64,000 nt of DNA from Podospora pseudocomata (Eukaryota > Ascomycota > Sordariomycetes > Sordariales > Podosporaceae). Shown in pieces: positions 33,744-44,098 of this stretch. The translations under genes were made by a program, and so were the position numbers. The stretch lies in the NCBI RefSeq assembly GCF_035222375.1, contig NC_085889.1, positions 248,001 through 312,000 of the forward strand, given 5' to 3'. Within the stretch, counting starts at the first letter, position 1, and each line of letters begins with the position of its first letter. The notes beneath the pieces were generated by a model that ran no database searches, had not been told where the DNA came from, and was given only the letters and a program-made list of their open reading frames with translations.

Positions 33744-35522
33744 ATGTCGGGAATCCTTCGGTCAAAATATCGAACGGCACTTCCGCTCTTCCTTTCAATC
33801 TTTCAAGGCCTGGCCGAGGCAGTGTCACCTGTCTCCATCAAAGGAACAAAGTTGTACGATGAAAGCGGCGCTCAGTTTTTCCTCAAAGGTACTACCTGTT
33901 GCCCATTCCATCTTGCTTCTCAGACTAACATGATCCAGGCACGGTATATGTTGCTGGGGATAATCGCAACGATCCTTTATTGAACACGACCCAGTGCCAG
34001 ATAGATGCAGAACATCTAAAGAATGTTGGCGCCAATGCAGTCTACATTTACAGCATCGATGTCTCCAAGCTCGGCCAGCATCGAGGCTGCATGGAGGAGT
34101 TCGACAAACAGGGAATTTATGTCTGGCTTCAGCTGGGACAGCTTCCCATGGTTCTGTCTAGGGTTTGTTTTTCTGACTCGTCAATGTTGGTAACAATTCA
34201 CGTATCTAACACAGTTTCTTCAGAGCGATAACACTCCCCGATGGGACCTCGGCTTCTACAACACCTGGACCTCAATAATCGATTCGTTCTCCGAGCACGA
34301 TAACCTCTTGGCTTTTGGAATCGGGCAGGAAACGATCAACGGCACGTCCGTCACAACATTGGTGGCCCCCTCTGTGAAGGCCGCCGCCCGTGATCTGAAG
34401 CTGTTCCGGGACAAACGAGGATACAGACCAATACCCATCAGCTACACTGCCGGAGACTTTGAACAATATCGTCTTCTGACAGCTCAGTATCTCACCTGTG
34501 GGCCCGCCGAGTCTGGCGTAGACCTTTACGGCATCAACATCTTCAACAACTGCTCTGACGACAAGCTTGACCGTCTGCGGTCCGAGTTCTCCAACCATCA
34601 CACCCCAGTCGTATTTGCCGAAGACGGCTGTTTTCCAGAGACCCGCGAGTTTTCCGAAGTCCAGACTTTCTTTGGGGAGTCCGAGTTCTCACGAATCTTC
34701 TCTGGCATGAACATCTACCAATGGGGACGCAATGAGTTCGGATTTGCTCTTGTTGTCTATGGTGACGAGGCCGACCGAAACCTCGGCCAACCCAGTACAT
34801 TCTTGCCAGCATACACATCTCTCCAGCAGGTTTGGAGCGAAACCGTTCCCCAGTCCACCTCCCGAGATGCCTATACCTTTTCATCGACACAACTACCTTG
34901 CCCGACAGCTAACCCCCAGGTCGGCTGGTTGGTGGATAGAGCTGCTGCGTTGCCGGTGATATCGGGATTAGATATCAACACCGTGACCGCCCGTACGAGA
35001 CGAACCAGACCAACGACGTCCACCTCAGCAACGGCAGTGCCCACTGAAAGCGGGGACAGCTCTAGAGACAACTCTAGGGACGAGGAGGTCCTCGCCAGTA
35101 GTGGCATGTCGGCAGGCGCGATTGCCGGGATGGCCATCGGTATTGTCGCCGCCGTTGTTGGTGGAGCAGGTGCTGCCTTTTGGTTTTTGCGAAGACGGAA
35201 ATCTCGTCAAGGGGAGCCCGATGACCACAACGGCCCTTATGAGAAAGCTGCGGCTGATTCCGATCGTCTCTCAACTGCCAAGACTGAGCTGCCTGACCAA
35301 GAGAGAGCTGCGAATGAACTTGAGGGCAGGTTCCACCATCATCAACTACCAGTAAAGACGGATTGGAAATACCCTCTCGAGGCTGGTAGTAAACCTGTCA
35401 GTGAACTCCCTGATGGAGCAGGTCGGCCTGGAAATCATTTTGAGTTGGAGGGGAGCCCAGTGCATGGGCCGGGGTACAACCCAGGAGCAGAGTTGCCTGC
35501 ACCTGCACCTGTACCGAAGTAA
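33744..35522 (+). CDS. Divergent GH72 beta-1,3-glucanosyltransferase, membrane-anchored
   Basis: The model has three exons, 33744-33888, 33939-34162 and 34224-35522, giving 555 aa. It has a signal peptide near residues 10-27, then GH72 blocks: IKGTKLYDESGAQFFLKGT, DPLLNTTQCQIDAEHLKNVG, NAVYIYSID, GIYVWLQLGQLP, RPIPISYTAGD and VDLYGINIF. The acid/base motif reads GIGQET (Glu near 159) where the family normally has NE. The nucleophile region reads VVFAEDGC (Glu near 256) where SEYGC is usual. In place of a GPI signal there is a Ser/Thr/Arg-rich stretch, a transmembrane helix (GAIAGMAIGIVAAVVGGAGA) and a basic, about 110-residue cytosolic tail. GH72 enzymes elongate beta-1,3-glucan in the wall. 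Here activity is doubtful and a sensor-like role is possible. The second donor (GTTTGT) is weak. Confidence 0.85.
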
Positions 35523-35758
35523 TCACACTTGACGAGACGCGTCAATCTTTGTTTGTTTCAATTTTGCACACCAACATTCTCTTTCTTTTTCTTTCCGTAA
35601 ATAATAGCCTACTTTACTTTGTATCCCCAACTTGTACAAATAAAACCCTTTGAAGAAAACAGCGCCCCGAGGAATGTGTACAACCCAAACAAACAAACAT
35701 TGCCCCTTTTTAACCGCTAAACGACAGCTTGACAAGCGCGTCTCGCACTAACAAAACA

Positions 35759-37161
35759 TTACACCCGCACAACCAGCTTACCACCACTGATTTCACCCTT
35801 CCTCATCCGATCCAGCGCCTTGTTGATGCTGCCTAACCCAGACTCCACGTCAATAATCTCTGGCGGCTGCAACAACCCTTCCTTCAGCAACCTCTCCAAC
35901 CAACTAACCAACGCCTCACCCACCGCTGGCACCTCATGGAACAACTTGATGGGCACAGTATGGAAAATCGTCCCCTCCGGCGCCGTCTGCTTAGGCAAGC
36001 CCGTCAACCCAATCAAATGTGCACTCAACAACGTCGAGTCATGCGGCGTCGACGGCGGACTCGGAGGCGCCTCACCCTCTTTTAAGAGTGGCTGCTCACC
36101 ACCACCACCCAGATTATCCGGTGATAAAGCCTGCAGCAGACTCGTCGCCGATTCCCTTCCGCGGGTATCGATCCCGAACCTCAACTTGCCCTTCAGATTC
36201 CCCTTGATGATCGCTACCGCTCTTTCCGGGTCGTGGCTGTCGACCAGCAAGTCGGTCCTGATAGCCTTGTGGTTCGCCAGCCGGAGTCCGTGCTTGGCCT
36301 TGTCCACCACGGCAACGGTCTTCAACCCTGCCAGCTTGGCCAGTTGGATGGTGAGGTTGGCGGAGGTGGACGATCCGCCCCAGACGGCGAGCCAGTCCCC
36401 CTTTTGGGCGCGCTCATGGGAGCGGATGCCATCTAGGCACTCAGCGCGGATGTCCTCTGCTATCCTGTCGGCGGGGAGGTCGCGGACGAGGGAGTAGAGG
36501 TCTGGTCCGTCGAGAACGTGAGAGAAGTCAAGACCGGCGCAGACACCCAGGGCGAGGGCTGCAGCGACAAAGGCGACGCCGAGGGTGGAACCTTCTTCGA
36601 TGGAGAGGGATGGGGGGAGGCGGACGGTGTTGTAGTCGAGTCCGACGACGTATTCTTGGTAGGCTGCCTTGCGGAGGTCGCGGTAGTCGGTGGAGATGAC
36701 GAGGACGCGATCCTTTTCCTGAAGGCGGGTGGAGGAGGAGGAGGGGGGTTGGATTACTGTGCCGGCGAGCTCGCGGCCGGAGATGTAGGGGAGGGTGGGG
36801 ATGGCGAAGTTGAAGTCACTGATTTGGTGTCAGTGAGACCTTCAGATTAGGCAGACAGAACGAGATGAACTTACGGAGCCTTCCAGTCGATGGGGTTGAG
36901 ACCAATGGCCTGGGTGCGGACCAAGACTTCGTGCTCGTCTTGGAGTTGTGGGACTGGGTAGTCGTCTGTCAACTCGTAGGGTTGCCGTGCAGCATGCAAC
37001 AGCAGGACCGTCTGGGTTTCTGGTGGAGGGGTGAGGGGTTCATCTGGCCGGACTGGGGCTTTCTCTGCCTCTGTGAGGTTGAGACTGTCAAGCTTGGGGC
37101 TTGATAGCGACTTTCTGAACTTGTGAAGAGACATTTTTCGAAGGAAGGACGTTCCACTCAT
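35759..37161 (-). CDS. MDR-family (GroES-like) oxidoreductase
   Basis: The model has two minus-strand exons, 37161-36875 and 36818-35759, giving 448 aa, with a 56-nt intron. The ATG of MSGTSFLRKMSLHKFRKSLS is used. An N-terminal extension of about 55 residues precedes the GroES-like domain (VLVRTQAIGLNPIDWKAP, YISGRELAGTVIQPP). The Rossmann part has LAVWGGSSTSANLTIQLAKL, the loop form seen in quinone-oxidoreductase and fungal trans-enoyl-reductase types rather than classical zinc ADHs. No catalytic zinc ligand pattern is evident. A Pro/Ser-rich insert (about 25 residues, EAPPSPPSTPHD) lies in the cofactor domain. NADPH-dependent reduction of an enone or quinone is likely; the substrate is unknown. 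It is divergent from the second flavin monooxygenase, 723 bp apart. Confidence 0.87.
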
Positions 37162-37884
37162 TGTGTCTCTCGAGCTGCTGTAGGCTGGCACCGGCAGAGC
37201 TTGTCTCTAATCAAAGAAACCAGTACGACTCAAATTTGAGCTGCCGCGGTAGGGTAGACAAGATAAGGGATGTTGAGAAGGTGATGTCAGCACGGGTAGT
37301 ACCGCAAAATCCGACCGAGATTTGTCAACTTAAGTAGTCGAAAGACACAACTACGCGCTCAGATTGCGCCATCATGGTATTTGTATCTATTGGTCTCTCT
37401 TTCTCTGGGTCTCAGATCTGGATGTCCACTTGGTGTCACAGCCTCGACACACCCCCACACAAACTGCAAAGAAACACCAAATCCCACCATCTCCACAGAT
37501 TAACGGGAATAAATCCAAGATTCACCTGCCATCTCAGCTTTCGGGATGGCCTCCGGTCCGGGGGTGGTCTAAGGTGGACTTGGCGATGAGGCGGCCGCTA
37601 TGAGCATCATTCCCCACGTCAATTGCGCCATCGCCTCCCGGCTCCGGGACCCATCCAACAACCACGGGTCCTGCCGATCCACATTCGGCCCCATCCACGG
37701 CGATGGCGGCATGATGTGATGCGCTTTGGTGCCGTCCATATGTAGGCCCTGCCTGCAGCTTGCAGACGATGCCGACATATCTCCAGGACTCCCGCACGGC
37801 GTGATAAGCAAGCAACCAGCCTCTCAACCAAGACACTCACTATCCTCTTTGGACGCATCTCGCTGGCACCTCTCATCCCTCACC
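37162..37884. other. Divergent promoter region, MDR and monooxygenase 2
   Basis: A 723-bp gap between two divergent oxidoreductase genes. No gene, TATA or strong repeat stands out. Confidence 0.5.
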
Positions 37885-39637
37885 ATGGCTGCTACTACCC
37901 CAGCTGTTCAGACCAGGCAAAAAAAGCCACTCATCGTCAATGCATTCGTTGAAATGTGTACGTATTCATTACCAGAATCAATCCCACTTGCTTTCATGAA
38001 AGAGGCACAGAAGACCCAGCTCAGCTCAACCGAACGCTTGCTAATGCTTCTGTTGGATTTCAGGCAGTGGGCACCAGTCCCCAGGACTTTGGCGGCACCC
38101 TGACGATGAGTCTTGGAAGTTCAATGATCTTGACCATTGGGTTGAGCTTGCCAAGTTGCTAGAGAAGGCCAAGTTCCACGGCATTTTCATTGCTGATGTT
38201 TTGGGTGAGTAAACAAGCCCCCTTTTCCAACCCCTGACTTTGAACACAAGCAAACAACACTGACACAACCGCAACAAAATAGGGGGTTATGATGTTTACA
38301 AAAATTCTCTGGACCCTGCTGTCATCAGCGGCGCTCAGTGGCCAGTGAACGAGCCTCTCTCCGTGGTGCCAGCCATGGCGGCGGCGACCAAGAACATTGG
38401 TTTCGGCGTCACCATTTCCACCACCTACGAACAGCCGTACCATCTTGCCAGACGGCTTGCCACAGTCGACCATCTCACCAAGGGAAGGTCAGTTATTTTT
38501 GCCTTTTTCACCCACCCTCTGTCTCCAAACTAACACCACCTCCAGACTCGGCTGGAACGTCGTAACCTCCTACCTCGACTCCGCCGCTCGCAACATCCAC
38601 GGCAAGGCCACCCAGCTCGCCCACGACGACCGCTACGCCCAGGCGGAGGAGTATATGAAGGTCATGTACAAGCTCTTCCAGTCCTCCTGGCGCGACGACG
38701 CCGTCATCCTCGACCGCGAGAGGGGCATCTACACCGACCCTGCCCTCGTCAGAGAGATCAACCACAAGGGCAAATTCTTCGACGTCCCCGGTCCCGCCAT
38801 CACCCAACCCTCCCCCCAGCGCACCCCCTTGCTCCTCCAAGCCGGCACCTCCCGCGCCGGCAAGATCTTCGCCGCTCAGCACGCCGAAGCCATCTTCACC
38901 TCCGCTCACTCCCCGGCCGTCTGTGCCAAGAGCATCACCGAGATCCGTGAGCTAGCTCGTACTGAGTTCGGCAGAGACGGGAACAAGATCAAGGTTCTGG
39001 CTTTGGTCACCCCGATTCTGGGAAGGACAGAAGAGGAGGCGCAGGCTAAACATGCCGAGTACCGCAAGTACGCCTCGACCGAGGGTGCCCTGGCTTTGTT
39101 TGGCGGTTGGACAGGCATCGATCTTGATCAGTACGGTGACGATGAGGAGCTGAGAGAGGTCGAGAGCAACGCTGTCAAGTCTACTGTCACTGGGTACGCC
39201 AAGTTTTCGCCGCAAAACTCCAAGTGGACGAAGCACACTGTTGCTGAGCATGTTGCTATTGGTGGGAACGGGCCGATCATTGTTGGTACGCCCGAGCAGG
39301 TCGCCGATGGATTGGAGAGGTGGGTGGAGGAGGGTGGGGTGGACGGGTTTAACTTTGTGAGTTTGTTCTTGCTTATTGGTGAAGAGAGTAACAGAGCTGA
39401 CAGGAGACACAGGCTTACGCTCTCTTCCCGCAATCCTTCAAGGATATCATCGAGCTGCTTCTCCCAGAGCTGCGGAAGCGTGGTCTTTTCTGGGATGACT
39501 ACGCCGTCCCAGGCGGCACATATCGCGAGAACTTCTACGGTGAGCCGGGACAGAAGCACCCACTACCTGAGCACGTTGCTGCCAAGTTCCAGTGGAGGGC
39601 TGGCGTCCCAGCGGAGGAGCACCAGATTCCAGAATAA
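37885..39637 (+). CDS. NtaA/SsuD-like FMN-dependent monooxygenase, copy 2
   Basis: The model has five exons, 37885-37957, 38064-38204, 38283-38487, 38546-39356 and 39413-39637, giving 484 aa. It starts [20 protein letters not shown]. The family blocks are complete: [70 protein letters not shown] and [20 protein letters not shown], ending [10 protein letters not shown]. All introns have GT-AG ends and keep the frame. It is paralogous to the gene at 21705-23391, with the same block order and overall length, but has more introns and clearly diverged sequence, so it is not a recent duplicate. It would need FMNH2 from a separate reductase. Divergent from the MDR gene. Confidence 0.92.
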
Positions 39638-39780
39638 CTGGGGAAAGTTCTCGATATCTTGATATACAGAAGAGACATATACACACTATGATGATCCCAT
39701 CCTGCTCCGGTCCATCTGTGCATCCAAGTCCCGAAAGGACTTTGCGTTATCATGAAGCATAAAGTAATAGTTGAAAGGGG
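39638..39780. other. 3' region of monooxygenase 2
   Basis: Short 3' flank before the minisatellite begins. Confidence 0.5.
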
Positions 39781-39949
39781 CTATCCTTTTAAGCCGATTG
39801 ACCACCTTCTAAGACTCATTATTATTTTTGAAGCGCTATTAACAATCTTTTAACGCCTATCAGCTATCTTAAAACACCTCTTGACTATTTTTGAAGGTAT
39901 ATTAATTATCTTTAAAGACATATTACTATCTTTTAAGGCATATCAACTA
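39781..39949. repeat. 20-22-bp degenerate minisatellite, array 1 left part
   Basis: About eight imperfect units in tandem, consensus near CTATCTTTTAAGGCCTATTAA, with 70-85% agreement between units by eye. The array is AT-rich and non-coding. The transposon interrupts a unit at its end; the array resumes at 41812. Confidence 0.8.
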
Positions 39950-39999
39950 ACGTGATCCACCATTGACCCGCGCACCCCATTGACCCGCGCACTTTTCTA
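39950..39999 (+). repeat. Left terminal inverted repeat of transposon
   Basis: 50 bp, a perfect reverse complement of 41760-41809, starting ACGTGATCCACC. Confidence 0.95.
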
Positions 40000-40048
40000 T
40001 CGCAACACGACCTCCAAAGGCAATTGCTCCATCACACCACAAAACACT

Positions 40049-41702
40049 ATGTCTGTGCAAACCCAAGAAGCCAGAATCATCCTTGCCATCGAGGCTATCC
40101 ATACGAGCAAAAATATGTCTCGCCGACGTGCAGCCAAGATCTACAACGTCCCTGAAACAACCCTCCGCGACAGAATGAACGGAATCACCCCTAAAGCCGA
40201 TAGCTATCACGGCCGTTCGAATTTAACGAAGATCGAAGAGGAGGTAATTGTTCAATATATACTCGACCGAGATTCGCGAGGGTTTTCGCCCCGGATTGTC
40301 GACGTGGGTGATATGGCCAATCTCCTGCTTCGGAAACGCGGTGCGCGACAGGTCGGAAAGAACTGGCCAGACCGCTTCGTTGCACGACGTCCAGAGTTAA
40401 AGACGCGTTTTAATCGCGTCTATGACTATCAAAGAGGCCTCTGTGAAGATCCCGCAATTATTGAGCCATGGTTCCGACTGGTTGCCAACATGCGTGCGAA
40501 ATACGGTATCCTCGACTGCGACATCTATAACTTCGACGAAACCGGCTTTATGATGGGCATGATACGTCCAGGGATGGTGGTTACGCGCTCCGATCGGGTC
40601 GGTAAACCAAAGGCTATTCAGCCGGGTAATCGGGAATGGGCGACAGCGATTTGCACTGTCGCTGGCGACGGGTATGTGGTGCCGCCTTTCTTGGTGGTGA
40701 AGGGCCGTTTCCACCTCGCTAGCTGGTACTCCGAACATCAGATACCTGACGACTGGGCCGTCGCAACAACAACCAACGGATGGACAGATAATAAGACTGC
40801 TCTGGAATGGCTGCAGCATTTTGATGAGCACACTAAACACCGTCGGAGGGGTGTATATCGGATGCTGGTGCTCGACGGCCATGAGAGCCATGTTAACGCC
40901 GAATTCGAGGACTATTGCAAGGAGAATAACATTGTCACCATTTGTCTGCCTTCCCATTCCTCGCATCTTACCCAGCCTCTCGATGTGGGTTGTTATAGCG
41001 TCCTAAAGAAGATGTACGGTGCTGAAATCGAGCACTTCATCAAAGCCCGGATCACGCATATCACGAAGCCCGAGTTCTTCCTTGCGTTCAAAGCCGCCTT
41101 CAGCCGGACTTTCACCCAAGAAAACGTTCTCGGGGTTTTCGGGGTCTGGACTTATCCCCTACGACCCGCAGGCCGTCCTTTCGAAGCTAGATGTCAAGTT
41201 GCGGACACCAACCCCCCCTGGGACCCCTGATGGGCCACCAACACCTTGGGCCTTTAAGACGCCCAAGACTACCAACGAAGCCCTCTCGCAGTCTACCCTT
41301 ATTAAAGCTCGGATTGCAAGACATCAGTCGAGCTCTCCGACTCCGATTTTAGCTGCTGTTGATCAGCTTTCGAAAGGAATACAGGTATTTTCCCATCGGG
41401 TGACCCTTTTACAAGCCGAGGTACGGACACTTCAAGAGGCCAACGAAGCACTTTCCAAGCGTCGGAGGGCCAAACGGACGCATCTCCAAGACGAAGGTGC
41501 TATTAGTGGAAGCCAGGCCAGGGAGATAATGGCAGAGAAGGGTGTGGTTGAGGAGGGAGGGCATGTCGAGGAGGAAAATGAAGGGTCGTCAAAGAGGCGT
41601 CGGACGGGTTCGCGGCTCTGTGGCATCTGCCGCAAGGCTGGCCACAATGCAAGGACATGCCCAGAGGCTGGAGAAATACATAGTTCAAGCGATTCTGAGT
41701 AG
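40049..41702 (+). pseudogene. Fot1/Pogo transposase, one frameshift
   Basis: The reading frame starts at ATG 40049 (MSVQTQEARIILAIEAIHTS). The psq/CENP-B HTH region covers about residues 1-130 (AAKIYNVPETTLRDRM, VGKNWPDRFVARRPEL). The DDE-type domain has catalytic Asp residues near 163 (YNFDETGF), 276 (VLDGHESH) and 312 (QPLDVGCYSVLKK), a DD35D spacing as in Fot1. At about 41126-41145, within a G-rich CGGGG repeat, the coding pattern moves to another frame. It then runs from GLIPYDPQAVLSKLDV through a coiled-coil-like stretch to a CCHC knuckle (CGICRKAGHNARTC) and the stop at 41702. The frameshift probably makes this copy non-autonomous unless it is a sequencing error. All other features look whole. 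Confidence 0.88.
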
Positions 41703-41759
41703 TTTCAATTGATTGCATTGGTTTTTGGTGGACCTCTGGCAGTTTGGAATGATGATGTC

Positions 41760-41809
41760 TAGAAAAGTGCGCGGGTCAATGGGGTGCGCGGGTCAATGGT
41801 GGATCACGT
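41760..41809 (-). repeat. Right terminal inverted repeat of transposon
   Basis: 50 bp, a perfect inverted copy of the left end. Position 41759 is the first mismatch. Confidence 0.95.
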
Positions 41810-41811
41810 TA

Positions 41812-41935
41812 TCTTTAAATGTATACAGATTATCTCTCAAGGCCTATCAATTCACCTTTAACGTTTATTCATTACCTATCAAGGCCTATAAAGCATATCT
41901 CAAGGCATACCAACTATCTCCCAAGCCTCCCTTGA
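41812..41935. repeat. 20-22-bp degenerate minisatellite, array 1 right part
   Basis: About six further units of the same repeat directly after the transposon's TA duplication. Removing the element and one TA joins this in phase with 39781-39949. Confidence 0.8.
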
Positions 41936-42042
41936 CGGGCAAAGATGGAGGTCTAGGCAGGCACAACCTTAAACCCTGTGGCTTCTCCTCTTAACTCGAA
42001 AATACAAGGGTATCATATCTGATTCATTCTATATATTACATC

Positions 42043-43416
42043 TCACCACTTCACTCTCCAATCCCATCCTTTTACTCGAACTCGGACCCAAAAGAAACAC
42101 CCAAATGCGCCAACATAACTGGCAATAGCAAACACAAGTGGTCTCCAATAAGCCCTTCTATCCGTCTCTCCTCCCATGTCCACCAGGCCGCCGGCGATAG
42201 GTATTCCTGTCAAACATGCCAGGCTGGCAAAGGTGTAGGAAGTGGCGTAATACCGACCATAATCATGCGTCTCGCACAACTGGCCCAAACAGATGGGCAC
42301 CAACGTGATGTTGGAGCCACTGACAAGACCAAACAAGACTGCAAACCCCGTTATCAGTCCAGCACCACCACCTCCATCTTGGCCGAGCGCATCGGGAAGC
42401 CAGAAGCAGGCGACAGACACGAGGCAGATAGCAATGGACACAACCATCGTGTTGTAGCGACCTGCTTTGTCGGCGATGTACCCAGGCAGATATCGCCCAA
42501 TACAAGAGGCCCCATTGATGATGGCAAGAAGCTGGTACGCGAATGCTGCATCGCCTCCAGCGTCAGCATCCTCGGCCAGCCCCTGACGAGCGAGATAATA
42601 GCTTGGTATGTATGACACCGGGACAAAGTACGCCCACTCGATGAAGAAAACCCCAGCAGTCGTAAATGCCATCGCTCCTGTACCATCAAGAAACATGCGT
42701 GGGTTGGGCAGCATATCTCGCCACGTAGAGGATGCCTTGGCCTGTCTGATCTCAAGACGACTTCGACAAAGGAGCACACTGGCAACGCAAAGTACGAGCA
42801 GCACGAAACCGACAATTCTCATGGCCCATGCCCATCCGACCTTGGGCACCAGTGATTGCATCATCAAGGGCCACATGACACCCCCCAGTGCGCTCCCCAC
42901 AAAGGCAAACCCACTGGCTGTCCCTCGCCGCTTGTCAAACCAATGTGAAATGGCCCCGATAGCAGGTGTGAAGAGAAGGGAACACCCAGTGCCGGTGAGG
43001 ATGGAGAAGGCAAGGATGAACTGGTAATACTCGGTGCACTGAGCGGTGGTAAAGATGCCGACAAGCAGACAGACAGTCCCAAGAGCCATCAGTCCCTGGG
43101 GACCGTGTCGGTCGAAGACGGGGCCGATCTGCACGCCGCAGAAATAGGAGACAAAAACAAAGATGCCAAAGATCCACCCGATGGCTTGGTTGGAGTAAGT
43201 CGGCAGTACAGTCGTTGCGACGAGGGCCTGGAACATGCCGACTGAGTTGACGAGTCCCATGCCACAAGTCATGGCACACCATGAACCAAAGGCCACGCTC
43301 CAGGCTTTGAAGCCGCCTTCGGGGTAGGTGATTTTCTTGGGGTCGGCATTTTGATCTTCCGAGTCTTCTGGTGTGTTGATGGGTTTCTCAGTCGCAGGAG
43401 GCCCTGGAGTGCTCAT
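42043..43416 (-). CDS. MFS transporter, monocarboxylate-porter-like
   Basis: A single minus-strand exon of 457 aa starting MSTPGPPATEKPINTPED. After a hydrophilic N-terminus comes YPEGGFKAWSVAFGSWCAMT, the entry motif of fungal MCT-type (Mch/Esbp6-like) carriers, then about twelve hydrophobic helices. ISHWFDKRRGTASGFAFVGS matches the conserved loop before TM5, and RYLPGYIADKAGRYN the loop after TM8. These carriers move monocarboxylates, riboflavin or specialised metabolites. It shares a 682-bp divergent promoter with the methyltransferase-like gene, so a metabolite-export pairing is plausible but unproven. Confidence 0.92.
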   Translation of the reverse strand: MSTPGPPATEKPINTPEDSEDQNADPKKITYPEGGFKAWSVAFGSWCAMTCGMGLVNSVGMFQALVATTVLPTYSNQAIGWIFGIFVFVSYFCGVQIGPVFDRHGPQGLMALGTVCLLVGIFTTAQCTEYYQFILAFSILTGTGCSLLFTPAIGAISHWFDKRRGTASGFAFVGSALGGVMWPLMMQSLVPKVGWAWAMRIVGFVLLVLCVASVLLCRSRLEIRQAKASSTWRDMLPNPRMFLDGTGAMAFTTAGVFFIEWAYFVPVSYIPSYYLARQGLAEDADAGGDAAFAYQLLAIINGASCIGRYLPGYIADKAGRYNTMVVSIAICLVSVACFWLPDALGQDGGGGAGLITGFAVLFGLVSGSNITLVPICLGQLCETHDYGRYYATSYTFASLACLTGIPIAGGLVDMGGETDRRAYWRPLVFAIASYVGAFGCFFWVRVRVKGWDWRVKW

Positions 43417-44098
43417 GGTGCTGGCCGCAGTCGGCGGGAGGGGGGATCAGGTCGGGTGCCTGATTGGTAATATTTCCGGAGAAGCAGTAGGTGCCAGGCT
43501 CAGATACTTTCCTGTTGAGCTTGATGGTCAATCTCATGTGAGGTAGGAAGGTGTGCGAACATTGAAGGTGCTCACTCACTTTGTTTACAAACACCCTCAT
43601 GATCGATTGCGTCATTGGTCAAACCGATACCACATCGGCAGGAAAGAGCATCGACTGTCCAAACCAGTCGGCGGAATAGACTCAGTGATTATTGAGAGGA
43701 TGAGCAGAAGTTCGCGCGGTTATGGTGTTTAATAACTGCCATTTTCAGGGAATCCCGAAAGCTCGCATGTTCTCAAGGTAACAGTAGGTCAGGTTCACCG
43801 CACTCGATGATTTAGGCCGCGGCCTTTGACCATGTTGATCATGACGATCCACCGCATCCCATCGAGATCTCTTTCTGTAAGTAAGAAGATGGAAATAGCA
43901 CCAATCAGAGACACAACTACGCGATCAGTTACAGGTCTATACTGACTGGTATCGAGTATTTAAGGTCGACTGTACCGCGATGAAAATGCCTCTCTATCTT
44001 GCCATCAGGCAAACAGACATCTTCAGGACATCTTCAGGAATCACTTGTTTCATTTTTTAACGACTTAAGAGATTTCATTCTCTCGCAAATTCAACACC
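43417..44098. other. Divergent promoter, MCT-like transporter and methyltransferase
   Basis: A 682-bp bidirectional promoter region. A TATTTAAGG element at 43957-43965 lies about 140 bp before the methyltransferase ATG, and a tandem ACATCTTCAGG pair lies in its leader near 44018-44037. Confidence 0.5.
43957..43965 (+). promoter_or_regulatory. TATA-like element of the methyltransferase-like gene
   Basis: TATTTAAGG, about 140 bp upstream of the start codon. Confidence 0.3.

Larger units (their letters stand above)
39950..41809 (+). mobile_element. Fot1/Pogo-type DNA transposon (Tc1/mariner superfamily)
   Basis: A 1,860-bp element with perfect 50-bp terminal inverted repeats (39950-39999 and 41760-41809), flanked by a TA target-site duplication (39948-39949 and 41810-41811). 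Each inverted repeat contains two direct copies of ATTGACCCGCGCAC, probable transposase-binding sites. It encodes one transposase with CENP-B-type helix-turn-helix regions, a DD35D catalytic domain and a C-terminal zinc knuckle. The identical ends and nearly whole frame indicate a young insertion without visible RIP damage. Confidence 0.95.

Noticed and set aside
39781-41935. CRISPR-like array
   Set aside because: The repeats are contiguous and degenerate with no unique spacers, in a eukaryotic genome. This is a minisatellite.
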